A stretch of 64,000 nucleotides of DNA from Jacaranda mimosifolia. Taxonomy: Eukaryota; Streptophyta; Magnoliopsida; Lamiales; Bignoniaceae. The notes under the pieces were generated by a model. That model was not told the DNA's origin and made no database searches. It worked only from the letters and a program-made list of their open reading frames with translations. The DNA is taken from the NCBI GenBank assembly GCA_018894105.1, contig CM032133.1, positions 16,816,501 through 16,880,500 on the forward strand, in the 5' to 3' direction. Positions 1 to 11,638 of this stretch are shown here, in pieces. The translations under genes were made by a program, and so were the position numbers. The first letter of the stretch is position 1. Every line of letters starts with the position of its first letter.

Positions 1-485
1 TGTGTGTGTGTGTATATGTATGTTCTGGTTTGAACTTCTTTGGGAGATCCAATAGGCTTTGCTCTGTATACATATTTTCTTGAGGATAGGTTCTTCTCTT
101 TTCTTGTGAAGGAACTATGACTCATAAAAGAGTAAACCAGATATAACAATATAAGGCCTCCCAAAGAAATTTACTTTGCTCTCTTTTCATGAGTTCTGGA
201 AGTAGTCATTGGATCAGATCATTTATTGATGGGGACTTTAGAAAATTCTACGTCTTTCAGTTACTTGTCGGTTTGTCAATAGATGCAGCCAGACTTCTGA
301 AATATGCCAACCCACAAGGATGTAATCATTAATCAAGTTCAATATATTTTATCACACTTGTGATTACCACTGTCTCAGTTCTGGATGCTTAATTTTTTTC
401 CAGATTACAGGGTAAAGCAATTTGTGAGATGATTATGTTTTCTATGTATATAAAACCGACTTCTCCCATTGTTTATTCCCAACAG
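1..485 (+). other. Intron of the MACPF gene
   Basis: AT-rich DNA with a short TG run at the first bases and no open frame resembling the family. It ends in a polypyrimidine tract and AG at 484-485. It is read as the last intron; its donor is outside the window. Confidence 0.55.
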
Positions 486-1175
486 GTGGATGTAGGTAGA
501 AGGCCAGTAACTGGTGCTAGGTTGTACCTAGAAGGAAGGAAAAGCAATTGCCTAGCAATCCATTTGCAGCACCTCTCGTCCTGTCCTGAGAGCTTTCACC
601 TTCTGAATGACTCAAGTAACAAATCCAGCACATGTTTTGACCAGAGGTATTATGAGAAAGTGAGGTGGAAGATATTTTCTCATGTGTGCACTGCTTCCGT
701 TGAATCTGATGATGAGCTCTCAATAGTTACAGGAGCCCAGTTTCAAGTGAAGAAATCTGGCCTACAAGATGTTTTATTCTTACTATTACAATTTACCAGG
801 GTTAGCAGTGCCATAGTTTTGAGAAAACAAGAGTGGGATGGTTTCTCTGACCCTGCTGAAAAATCTGGATTGTTTACTTCTCTTCATAGCTTGGTTACTG
901 GTGAAAAACTGCCAGCAAAACCAGCTCGTGTGAATCTGAATTCTGCTGTATATCCGGATGGTCCCCCGGTTTCAGTAGCAGTGCCTGGATTTCTGAGGTT
1001 TGTTGACACAAAGGAGATGATGAGAGGCCCTCAAGACCCACCTGGATTTTGGGCAGTGTCTGGGGCAAGGCTTGTCATTGACAAAGGCAAGATATCTCTC
1101 AGTATAAAGTACTCACTTCTGGCCATGGATTTGCCAGTAGAAGAAACGCCAAGACAGCTGAATGTGAAAAACTAG
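486..1175 (+). CDS. MACPF-domain protein (CAD1/NSL1-like), last exon
   Basis: C-terminal 229 residues of a plant MACPF-domain protein; the upstream exons lie off the left edge. The family (Arabidopsis CAD1 and NSL1) restrains salicylic-acid-dependent cell death. Seen here: the conserved block GRRPVTGARLYLEGRK near the start, an IHLQHLSS stretch, and the C-terminal RGPQDPPGFWAVSGARL block followed by KGKISLSIKYSLL, all typical of the region after the MACPF fold. The open frame runs back to 429, but a pyrimidine-rich tract ending in AACAG at 481-485 is a good 3' splice site, and family similarity starts exactly after it (VDVGRRP), so the exon is taken from 486. The frame ends at TAG 1173-1175. 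The membrane-perforating part of the domain is not in view, so function cannot be judged. Confidence 0.85.
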   Translation: MDVGRRPVTGARLYLEGRKSNCLAIHLQHLSSCPESFHLLNDSSNKSSTCFDQRYYEKVRWKIFSHVCTASVESDDELSIVTGAQFQVKKSGLQDVLFLLLQFTRVSSAIVLRKQEWDGFSDPAEKSGLFTSLHSLVTGEKLPAKPARVNLNSAVYPDGPPVSVAVPGFLRFVDTKEMMRGPQDPPGFWAVSGARLVIDKGKISLSIKYSLLAMDLPVEETPRQLNVKN

Positions 1176-1302
1176 GTTGGTATTTCTTCATGGAGGTTGT
1201 ATAAGATGAGTTTTTATTTTTCTTTTCTCTTAATGTGAAAAACTAGGTTGGTATTTCTTCATGGAGGTTGTACAAGATGAGTTTTTATTTTTCTTTTCTC
1301 TT
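1161..1302 (+). repeat. 71-bp tandem duplication spanning the MACPF stop codon
   Basis: Positions 1161-1231 are repeated at 1232-1302 with one visible difference (ATAAGATGAG against ACAAGATGAG), and a few bases of a third unit follow. The first copy holds the last four codons and the TAG stop, so the second copy repeats the end of the reading frame inside the 3' UTR. The near identity suggests a recent event. Confidence 0.9.
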
Positions 1303-3760
1303 AATGTGTTTCGGCTGGTATTCCAGTAAATGCGGATTGTCAGGAGTCTGACAAATTAATTTTAAGGTAAAGTTGCCCAACCAAGTAGTTCTGTTCCCGT
1401 GCGAAATCGGGGTTGGGGAGACCACATTCTTCTATTTGGCGGCACTCACACTAAATGGAGTTAGATGTGATCTCTGGGATTTGCAGACCCTAGCAATACT
1501 GTTATAGAATGAATCAAATTTGGTAGATTTTTGACATCAAGTTTGAACTCAGAATTATTTAAATGAGCTTGGGTTCGAAAAATTTGTAACATTGAGTTCG
1601 AGTTCGAGCCAAAAGTATTGAGCTCAAGTTCAAGTTCACTTATACAAAAGCATCCTGAGTTCAAGTTCGCTTTGACTCTTTCTATGAGTACTGAAATGCT
1701 GTGAATACCTGATCTGTTTTCTGTTTGTCATTGGGTGAAAGATAATGTTTTTTCTGTCAGAATTTTCAATGCACTATGGAGCTTGGATTTTTGAATTTTT
1801 GTTCATGGAAAATCAGGTTCAGTATTGCTGTACAGGTTCTGTGTTGCTTTTGATGCTGCATAAAGAATCTGAAACCTTTTCTCCTGCCTTTTTTTCTTCG
1901 GGATGCTGCTGCCTGCTGGTGTCTTGATACGCAATGCCCCAGCTAATCATTGAGGAAATACTCAAAAAGTACAGATTTTAAAAATTGAGACTGACCAAAT
2001 TGAAGTGCAGAATCTGTTTGCTGAGGATGAATGGGCAGATTTTTTGTATGCTTTTTGGACTGATCAGAAAACTCAAGTGCAGAACTTTGTTTGCAAAGCA
2101 TTAACGAAGCTGCTACATACTCCCTACCAAGTCAGATTTTCATTTGCTGAATATTGCGGGATTGAGGATATTCAATACTCAGTCGCTGTAAAGGAAGTTA
2201 GTTGTACTGCCCCTTGATTTTCACTTTTGCAATTTCCATTGTAATCCAATGTACTAATGATTGAATTTTAATTTACTAGTTGAGGTTATTGCCTTAACCT
2301 ATGGTAATTTTCTTTAAAAAAAAATTAATTTAAACTGTTTTTAATTATCTTGAAAATATTAATATTTTCTAATTCTTTTATGGTCTGGAGCATCATTATT
2401 GTTATATGTTATCAATTGAATTAATATATAATTTTAAATAATTTTTTATTATAATATGTAATTATTAGTAGTAGTAGCAGTAGTAAAACAGTAATATTAT
2501 GATTTTATTTCTTTAAATTTAATATTACCAATTAAAGCTCACTTGACCACTAATGGAGAAGTCCTGGTTACTGGAAAAAGGATACAGAGTATCGTAGGGA
2601 GGGAATTTTCTATTACTTTTTTGATTTGTCCCCTTTTCTGGTCTCCTAGGAGAGTTAATGAGTAGAATAATAATTTGAGTTTCAAGGTACTTTTATGTTA
2701 TTTTTTTAAAAATAAAATTATTTGACGTCTTGAAAATTACACTAACCTTCCTGAAAAGAAATTACAGTAATTTAAACTTATAGGGTTTACATGTATATAT
2801 CGGCCTAACTTCAAAAAAAAATTACTATGATTTTTCCTTAACTATATGGCACAAAAATGAGTCATGTTTACACCAACTATTGGAATTCTTCAAATTTCTG
2901 TTAGTTTTAGGGGAAGGAAATATAATTTGCATAACCATAAAGGTCTGCATGTGGGAAAATTGCAAAGTTGGTTCCTAACTATATAACACTTTGCAACATA
3001 GGTATCGTATTCTTTAAAATAGCCAAATTAAGTCACATATATTAAGGTTCGTTGTAAAAGTGGTCTTACAGTTAAAAATTGATGGAAGAAGCACATGAAC
3101 GATTCATGCTCGTTAAAAATTTACTTTTTGAGTTAAAGTTACATGTCAACCGCAAATGTAATAGTTTGGTGGTGTTAAAAAAATGAGAGAAAAGAGAAAA
3201 AGCCTTTACCCTAATTTTGAAAGATACTCTCAAATCCTAAATTAATCTTCCTCTATTTTACAAATTTTCTTGCATTAACTCAGTTGTTGTACTTAAAAAT
3301 GATGAAAAAGAGTAAAGTCCTCGTTCAATTGACAGAGATGTTGCAATCCCAATATATGATTGACTGCAGCTCCAATATAATGATTGACTACAATCCACTA
3401 CATTATGGTGAGTTTATGTTAACATATAATTTTCTTACATTTTATTGTTGATTTTGTATAATGTGTAGTTTAGAGTTTTAGTAATGTGCTTTACTATATA
3501 CTTTTGTTTTAGAGTTTATTTTACGTAGTGTTATGTCGGTTTTTTGAAGACTTTATGGCCCGTTAGGTAAAAAAATATCCTCCCCTTTTTGGTTTTGTAG
3601 TTGAATCAGCATACATAGACAAATAGACAAAACTATATGTTGGGAATTCTTGTACTTTTTTTCTTATGCTTTTGCTTTAATAGTGGTATATTTTTTATGT
3701 GCATTTTTCTACTTTCTATGTTTCTTTTGATTGTTCATTTTTTCTTTTGCTATGTTGTAG
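1303..3760. other. Intergenic DNA, no recognised gene
   Basis: AT-rich. Short open frames at 1745-1927 and 2005-2217 resemble no family I recognise. 1500-1680 holds GAGTTCGAG-type imperfect repeats as found in some non-autonomous transposons. 2930-3060 has TTGCAAAGTTGGTTCC-like text reminiscent of Mutator-like ends, but no boundaries could be set. Confidence 0.4.
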
Positions 3761-3762
3761 GT

Positions 3763-4100
3763 AGAGATTTATGCTTTACATTATGAAAAATTCACCCAAG
3801 GGGAGGAAATTTATTCGGGTTCTAGAGCATACTATAAGGGAGGTACTGTTGTGCCTTTGACTTTGTGATCTTCAATAAACCAATTAGCATACTTTTAGTG
3901 GTTTCTGTGAGCAATTGGATATATGAGAGAGACAAGATATTATAGAATTGAGCCTTTACATAAATTTAAGGTAATTAGATATGAAAATAATCTCTTCTTA
4001 GTATGTGGACAAATATGAGAATGAATTTAATTTATACCTAATGCTAAGAAATCTCTTGATGAAATACACCTACAATGAATAGAATAACATATGTGCATAA
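3763..4100 (+). pseudogene. Relic of MuDR-type transposase N-terminus
   Basis: Frame +1 from 3763 reads HYEKFTQGEEIYSGSRAYYK followed by GG, then, past in-frame stops, a GY...YYRIEPLHKFK segment and NAKKSL. This order resembles the N-terminal, PB1-like domain of plant MuDR transposases. The acidic stretch at 4130-4620 would suit the region that follows. Several stops break the frame, and no catalytic DDE region or zinc knuckle was found. Classification rests on motif order only. Confidence 0.4.
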
Positions 4101-4685
4101 TGGGAGGGAGAAATTGAGATCAGACAAATAAGGGTGTTGATGGGATTGAGATTGATAGGGATTCCGAATATGATCTTATGAGGTAAATTGGTAAATTATA
4201 AGAATGATAAGGGCTAGGATAATGATCATCTGGAGATGCAAGATGAAGCTATGATGCTGGGGATTGCAAGGATAGAGCTAATGATGCTACAGAGTATAGG
4301 GATAGGTTAATGATAGTGATGGGCAATAAAGGGGAGAAAACTAGAATATGTATGGGGAGAGATGACAATAATGTGGCAAAAAGTGATTTTTCTAGTAGTG
4401 ATTACAACTTAGGTATATGATTTGAGAGATGAAGATGGGACTGATTATAGGTTTTTTGAAGAACATATGATAAGGATGCAGAATGGGTGGGACTTGATAT
4501 AAAACAAGAGAATTAACCTAGTACTAATAATGATGTCTCCTCTAATGAAGATGAAACTGAAAACATGTCAATTGTAAAGACATTGAGTGTGATGTAGGTT
4601 CAGAGGAAAAACAGAGGGAAAAGAGTTGTCTTATATTCAATGTAGCATAATTCACCCACTCTTATGCTCAACTCTGTACCACAAT

Positions 4686-4697
4686 TCGTATCAGAGC
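4686..4697 (+). other. Primer-binding site of Copia relic A
   Basis: The sequence TCGTATCAGAGC differs by one base from the usual Copia primer-binding site complementary to initiator tRNA-Met (TGGTATCAGAGC). It lies about 50 bases before the gag-like region, as expected. No 5' LTR matching the 3' side could be recognised upstream. Confidence 0.55.
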
Positions 4698-4743
4698 AGG
4701 TCCACTTCGTATAAAGGCTTAACAACTAGAGTGTAGATTAATC

Positions 4744-6370
4744 ATGGCCATCACGAATCCCATACTGAAGGTTTATCTCACAATAGGCCACCTTTATTTG
4801 ATGGAAGATATTATCCTAGCTAGAAGAAAAGAAAGCAAAAATATATCATAGCTCAAGACTTCAATCTGTGGACAATCATTAAAAAAGGACTGTTCATTCC
4901 AACCACAGAAGATGAAAATGGCATCCGCGATAAAACATAATCAGAATACAATGCAGAAGACAAGAGACAGATTTCTCTCAACACCAAAGCCAAGAGTATC
5001 ATTACATGCTCTCTCACTAAGGAAGAATACAACATAGTAAACTTATGCGAGAATGCTAAAAAATGTGGAATTTGTTACATGTTGCTCATGAAGGAATGAA
5101 TCAGGTTGCTGCTGAAAGAATAATCATTCTGGTACTTCAATATGAGATTGTTTACAATAAAGCCTGAGGAAAGGATGACAAATGTGGGGGTTAATCCAAG
5201 TAGTATTGGTTCAATACCATTAGATCTAAAGACGTAGATGAACCCAGATGGACTCAAAGAGCTAGAGTTGTCAAGGATTTTGGAAATAATCTTATCACTT
5301 ACAATATTGAAAATGACCTTGTTGCCTTCAAGGATGCTATAGCTTCTCAAGAAGCTAAGCATTGGAAGGTTTCTATTTGAAATGATATGGATTCTATCAT
5401 CTCTAATGAGATGTGAGAATTAGTCGAACTACCTCTGGCAATTAGATACAAATAGATCTTCAAGAAGAAACTTAAATCAGGACCATCGATAAGTTTGATG
5501 CTAGGTTAGTTGCCAAATGGTTTAAGCAAAAAGAAGGAATAGACTACTTTAATGTGTATTTCCGAATTGCTCATTTGGTTACAATCCATGTGCTTATAGT
5601 ATTGGCATCTTTCCCAATTCACTAGATGGATGTGAAAATTGATTCTTCTATGGTGATCTTGAGAAAGAGATTTTATGTGGGTCAGCTCGAGATATTTGTA
5701 GCTCCTAGCAACAAGCATAAAGTGTACACGCTTGTAAAATCACTTTATGGATTAAAAAAAGTGCCTAGACAATGGAATGAAAAATTTGATAAAATCATTT
5801 TATCATTTGGCTTCAAAGTTAACAGTAATAACAAGTGTATTTACTGCAAATTTAAAGGTGATACATGTATTATTTTATGCCTTTATATGGAAGACATTCT
5901 ACTAATTGGATCTGATAAGGAGATTATCAATGCGACAAAGTTATTCTTAAAAAGTAAGTTTAAAATGAAAGATATGGGTAAAGCTAACATGATTCTTGGA
6001 CTCAAGTTGATTCATTCAATTGAGGTTATAACTATATGTCTATGTCATTATGTTGAGAAGATAATTGAGAAATTTAGCTATAAAAATTGTAGAACCATTA
6101 AAACATCATATGGTCTTTCAGTAGCTCTTTTTAAGAATAAAAGTGGAATTCTTTTGTCTAGACTGAGGTATTATCCAATTATTGGGATCTTGCAATATCT
6201 TGCAAATGGCACAAGACCGAATATTTTCTTTGCCATCTCAAAGCCAGCAAGATATAAAGTTATCCTAATATAACCTATTGGGAGGCTTTTGTTAGGGTAA
6301 TTCAGTATCTTAAGGGCATAGTATCACTTGCTCTGTACTATGGCAATTTCTATCCTATAATGGCGGTTAT
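4744..6370 (+). pseudogene. Copia retrotransposon A: gag and reverse transcriptase relic
   Basis: A degraded gag start (from about 4765; DFNLWTIIKKG and SIITCSLTKEEY) is joined at about 5150 to the reverse-transcriptase part of pol, so protease and most of integrase are missing. RT landmarks in order: RWTQRARVVKDFG (5250), EAKHWK (5350), ARLVAK...KQKEGIDYF (5500-5550), then an open stretch 5626-6273 with YTLVKSLYGLKK, the catalytic-box derivative YMEDILL (normally YVDD) and ILQYLANGTRP. Stops and frame changes occur throughout, and the changed catalytic box also indicates an inactive copy. Its RNase H part appears about 6 kb further on (12470), which points to later insertions inside this element. 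Confidence 0.8.
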
Positions 6371-7002
6371 TTTTGTTGCTGCTAACCTCTGCTTAGAAAA
6401 AAGAAAAAAAGAAAAAAATGTGAGTTCAAGATGTGAATTGGCCGACATGTTCTGGGTGTTACCCATGAGACAATAATTTTTTTCATTATTTTTGTTGTGG
6501 GGTTAATATATTCTTTTCTTCAAAATTTGGCATCTAGAATGGTTATCTATGTCTTAGAATTTTGACTTATAGCTTTCTTTTATTCCCATTATCTATCCTA
6601 AAATTGGAGTGTGGAACAAATAATCTTAATTCTATGCCTGTCTCTTGCGTTGTTATTGGTTATCCCGTCTTCCTAATACCCTGATCCTTGTTTTTTATGA
6701 GATACGAAACACTATCTTAGGACCTCTATCTCTATAGAGTTTAATGGGATGAGAAAGAGGATTGGATGAAATTGCTTAGTTTTTGTACCATCTAGCTTTT
6801 TTTTATCTTGTGTAGGTGTACACTAGGTTCTGGGTTCTTGGAAGTGGTTTGGGGCTGTGACAGTTCTTTTATAATTACATTGTGCTTATGCTCTATAAAG
6901 AAGTAACCTAGAATATAAAGTTCCTTCTACCTCACTGCTGATCCCCCCATGTTGTCACCCTTACAGTGTTCGTTTGTAATTTTTTCTGTATAGTATCTCG
7001 CC
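6371..7002. other. Inserted DNA of unknown origin
   Basis: Lies between the RT and RNase H halves of Copia A and just left of a hAT element. No open frame of note and no recognisable repeat ends. 6995-7002 (ATCTCGCC) is the left target-site duplication of the hAT element that starts at 7003. Confidence 0.4.
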
Positions 7003-7681
7003 TAGGGGTGGGCGGGGGTCGGGTACCCCCCCTTGGGGGTACCCGCACGAGGGCTCGGGTATCATTTTTTGATACCCAAGTCCCGACCCCCATTTTATGG
7101 GGGTACCCCCATCGGGTACCCCCAAAACCCCCACTAATTTTTTTTATATTTTTAATAAATAAAAATTAAATTTTTGTTAATTCATTATTTATTTTTGTTG
7201 TGAATCAATTGATAACACTACAATTCATTATTCACAAGTTCTAAATCCCACCTAATATATAATTTTAAAACTTAAATATAAACATTAATATCTAATATAT
7301 GATATACAACATATGTTAACACTTCAATTAAATATATAATACTTAATACTATAATTAATTTTTTAAAAATAAAATGGGGGTACTCAATATAATTTTAAAA
7401 CTTAAATATAAACATTAATGTATAATATATGATATACATCATTTATTAGCACTTTAATTAAATATATAATTAATATATATATATTTTTTATTAATAGAAT
7501 GGGGGTACCCGATCGGGTATCGGGTACCCCACCCCAATACCCGATACCCGACCCCCAAAATTTCAGATACCCCCATAAATACTCGATCGGGTTGGGGGAT
7601 TAAAAATACCCGACCCGATCGGGTATTTCCCAATCGGGACGGGTCGGGTATGGGGGTACCCGAACCCGATGCCCACCCCTA
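7003..7681. mobile_element. Non-autonomous hAT element, 679 bp, GGGTACCC-rich
   Basis: Terminal inverted repeats TAGGGGTGGGC and GCCCACCCCTA are exact. The flanks carry an 8-bp target-site duplication with one difference: ATCTCGCC (6995-7002) and ATCTCACC (7682-7689). An 8-bp duplication with TAGGGGTG-type ends is the mark of hAT transposons. Both subterminal regions are dense in GGGTACCC, CGGGTAT and CCCGATCGGG repeats that pair across the element, around an AT-rich core (7140-7490) with no coding capacity. It must have been moved by a transposase from elsewhere. Confidence 0.9.
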
Positions 7682-7923
7682 ATCTCACCTTCCCTAGCAA
7701 GCTTTAGCTCATAGGATCAAGTTCCATTAACATTCAGACGTTGAAATGCCAATTGCCATATCTTTCTGGATTCCTAACCTAGTGATAAACAGGATTTACT
7801 GGTCAAAGTTTTAAAATTATCCTCTTAGTTCTCATATATCTCACTCATTTTGTTTAGTGCATTGCAGTTTTAGAACAAATTAAGCTAAAGCTTTCAACTT
7901 GGAATTTGACTGAAGGATGTGCC

Positions 7924-7931
7924 CTCTGAAT
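7924..7931 (+). repeat. Left target-site duplication of the 3.7-kb hAT element
   Basis: CTCTGAAT, identical to the copy at 11631-11638. Together they fix the ends of the element between them. Confidence 0.9.
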
Positions 7932-10900
7932 CAAGGTTGTCAAAATCGCGAGTTAACTCGTAAAATGGTACTACTTTACAAGTTTACTCATACTCAGTGA
8001 GTTTGATCCCACCCAAAACACGTTTTTACAAACTCGTGGTAAGATAGCGTGTTAAAACGTAAAATCGACAAAATCGACGATTTAAAACGATTCTATATTT
8101 CCGGCAAAAATAGGTAAATAAAAAAAAGGAAGAAAAAGGGGCCCAACACCAATCTATAAATCTTTTGGGCTAAAAAGTGAATAAATCTTAACTTAAATAA
8201 AAAGAAAACAAAATCCGGCCCAATATAAAGCCCACCACCGCATCCCCCCTCCCCCCAAAAGAAAAAACAAAAACAAAAACGAAAATATAGCAAAATCTAA
8301 AGAAACCCATCAGTAAAAGAAACCAAGAAACTAGAAAATTAGAGAAGAAAAGAAAAGCCATAGCTGCTCCAATTTTCAAGTGCCTACGGGATTTCGCATT
8401 AACATTTTTGCATGTCAATTGCCGACGGGATTTCGCATCTCAAAGCTTTAGCCTTTAGCTACTCCATTTTCAATTTCATTCCACATAAACATTTTCTCAT
8501 CTCAACCGTTTGCCTACTCCGTTATCAATTGCTAATGGGATTTCTTGCAACTTGAGACTTGAGAGTTGAGAAGTCTCCAAAGTCCAAAGGTATGTTATTT
8601 CTTGTCAATTGTTGTTCTTGTTATTTCTTTCTCATTCCACATTAGCTAACCAAGAAAATTATATGTTGTTACTGTTAAATTTGCGTTAGTTTTGTTTTCT
8701 AGAATTTGAGCCTCTTAAGATGATGTATACTTTTTCTTGTATCCTGAATCCCGAATGTTGTTAAGTTTTCATTATTTTTGGTTTTTGGAATCTGGAGCTT
8801 CTTAAGTTGCTGTTTCTTTTTTTTTTCTCTTTTGAGTTCTTACTATATTTTTTCTCTTTAATCATATAGGGCAGTAGGTAAGAAGGAAATGTATTCTTCT
8901 GGTGGTGGTAGTTTTACTCTTCCTGTTGGTGGTTCCGGAAGTGGAAAAGTGCAAAGAAAAAATACTCTAGGAAGTAGAGTTTATCTTGGATGGAGTCATG
9001 GTTATGCAGTAGAAGGGGATATTTGGAAGATAAAATTCAAGTACGGCGATAGAGTAATTTCAGGAGGAGTTTACTGTTTGAAACATCACTTAGCTTGCTT
9101 GCAGAAGGATGTTGTAAGTTGTACACAAGTTTCAGATAATGTCAAAAGTGAAATGTTTGAAATTGTTCGCAAGATGCAAGAAAAGTTGATCAAGAAATCT
9201 CCAGATCTTGAAAAAAAAAAGGAAGATATAGTTATGGTTTTGAACAAATTAGAGAGAAAAAGACGTCTAAAGATATGAAGGGTATTGGAAATATTTTTAA
9301 GAGGAGAACATGTCATATCAATTCAGTGATGAAGAAAAATTTGAGGGAAGAAGCATGTAGAGACGTTGCTAGATTTTTCTATGCTAATACCATACATTTC
9401 GACGTCGTCAAGAGTGAAGAATTTACTAAAATGTGTAAGTTAGTTGCACATTATGGCCTTGGATTCAAACCACCATCATGTCATGAACTTAGACTGAAGT
9501 ATATAAAGCAAGAAATCAAAGCAACTCATGAGACCATTGAGGAGCACAAAGCTGAATGGAGAAAAACAGGATGCACCATTATGACTGATGGTTGGACATA
9601 TAAAAGAAGAATGACTATTTGCAACTTCTTAGTGAATAGTCCCAAGGTAACGGTGTTCTTAAAGTCCATTGATGCATCAAGTATTTGCAACACTACAGAT
9701 AAAATCTTAAAACGATAGACGATGTGGTAGAAGAGGTTGGCGAAGATAATGTTGTCCAAGTTATTACAATAATGCTGCAAACTACAAAGCTGCTAGAGAA
9801 TTATTGATGCAGAAGAGAAATAAACTCTATTGGACACCATGTGCGTCACATTGCATTGATTTGATGTTGGAGGATTTTGAGAAGAAGTTGAGGGTCCATA
9901 AAGAAACAATTACCATGGGAGGAAAAATTACTACTTACAATTTATTCAAGGACCACTCTCATTTCCTTGTTGCAGCATTTCACCCATGGAAAAGATTTGA
10001 TTAGACCAGCTATCACTCGTTTTGAAACATCCTATCTCACTTTGGGTTGTCTCCATGATAATAAGGGTGCTTTGATGAGATTGTTCACATCCGATAAATG
10101 AAAATCTAGTCGGTTTGCAAAGACAAAGGATGGAAAGGATGTTGAAAATGATTGTTAGATAATACATTTTGTAAAAACATTATTGTTTGTCTAAAGGGTT
10201 CTTATCCTTTGATTAAGGTTTTCCATTTGGTGGATTCGGATGAGAAACCAGCCATGGGTTTTATTTATGAAGAAATGGATTGTGCTAAAGGGAAAATACA
10301 AAATGCCTTCAACAATGTTAAGAAATGGTAAACTATTAACCTAGTTAAATTGTTTATTTGCTTTATTTAAATTCTTTATTTGATTTAAAAGTAAGTTTGA
10401 TTTGTTTAATATTCTATTTGTTTAGCTATTTGCCTTTATGGGATATCATCGATTAAAGGTGGGATAAGCAACTTCATAGGCCCTTGCATGCTGCAACCTA
10501 TTACCTTAATCCCCAATTTCATTACAGTTCTAATTTCAAAGCTGATGTTGAAGTTAAACTTGGACTGTATGAAAGAATGGTTCCAGATGATGAAATATCC
10601 TTCAAAATTGATCTTCAACTTGAAGATTTCAAGAATGCAAGGAAGTTTTTTGGAAGCAAAGCAGCAAAAAATGCGATCAAGACAAAAAGTTCAGCTGAAT
10701 TATGGGATTCATACAGTGATGAACATCCAGAGCTTAAGGAGTTTTCTATTTGAATATTAAGTTTGACATGCGGTTCTTTTAGATGTGAGCGTAATTGGAG
10801 TGCTTTTGAGATGGTAAAATATCTAAAATTATAAGCTATGATAATTTATTTTTCAATTACTTGCTTGCCTAGTTGTTGGTTTATTTATTTGTTTAGGTCC

Positions 10901-11630
10901 ACACAAAGAGAAGAAGCCATTTGAAGCAAAAAACGATGAATGATGTGGTTTTTGTGATGACCAACTCAAAGTAATCTAAATGGAAGCAAAGTAGAAAACC
11001 TATTGAATACAACATGGATGATCTTTCCTCTGACAATGAATGGATCGTGGAAGGCAATGAGGACATGGATATAGATGGGGAATCGAATGTTGTAAGTGAT
11101 GATGAGATTCTAGTTGACGAGGAGGCGAATGCTTTAAGTGATCCTAGTGTTGGTAATGGCTCATTAGATAATTTGAGAATTCTTGATGATGATACCAATG
11201 ACCATGATGAGGAGGTTGCACTAGAGGATGAAATGGATGATGCTGATGCTACTGCTAGTTAAGATAATGCAATTTATGATGATGCAGCTCTCAAAGATTT
11301 ATTTTAATCTTTTTGCTTTGGAATGTAGAATTAAAAAACTTCTATGATCAAATGTTGGGACATGTATTAAGACTTATTATCAAATGTTGTGTATTTTTAT
11401 TTTAATATATTCTATGTGATATATTTTCTTCCATAATTAATATCTTTACTCATATTTGAAAGAAATTCTATTAAAGTTTTCTCATTTATGTACATATAGA
11501 TGTACATATATATGTTCATATACAATTTAGGTAGTACAGGTAAAATCACACGATTCGTGTTACAATCTTGCGTTTACGATCTTTTTTCTTCCTCCTATGT
11601 CATGTCTGATTTAAGTGTTTGACAACCTTG
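7932..11630 (+). mobile_element. hAT transposon, 3.7 kb, both ends and 8-bp TSD preserved
   Basis: Begins CAAGGTTGTCAAA and ends in the exact inverse TTTGACAACCTTG, flanked by perfect 8-bp duplications CTCTGAAT. It carries one transposase gene on +, now disabled (see 8889-11262). The extremities are intact enough that the copy may once have been autonomous. It sits 250 bp from the smaller hAT element, and both lie inside the segment that splits Copia A. Confidence 0.93.
8889..11262 (+). pseudogene. hAT transposase (BED finger, DUF659, hATC), broken
   Basis: Spliced transposase relic. The 5' leader appears to have an intron (donor near 8590, acceptor before 8870). 8889-9278 encodes a BED-type finger: the ISGGVYCLKHHLA half is kept, but the zinc-binding cysteine pair expected just before it reads IKFKYGD, so both cysteines are gone. 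A frame change near 9275 leads into 9275-9718 (REEACRDVARFFY, HKAEWRKTGCTIMTDGWT: DUF659). Further breaks follow at 9718, 9770 and 10004. 9800-9990 keeps CASHCIDLMLEDFEKK. Two introns fit at about 10328-10425 and 10814-10897. 10484-10753 carries the start of the C-terminal dimerisation region; in-frame stops follow WDIID and precede ILSLTC. NWSAFEM and a KQKTMNDVVFVM segment complete the C-terminus, with an acidic tail to 11262. Confidence 0.85.
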
Positions 11631-11638
11631 CTCTGAAT

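Noticed and set aside
429..485. Upstream part of the MACPF open frame including its ATG
   Set aside because: This is intron sequence: a polypyrimidine tract and AG end at 485 and family similarity starts at 486.
2005..2217. 70-codon + frame that looks moderately protein-like
   Set aside because: No family similarity recognised and no splice or promoter context to support it.
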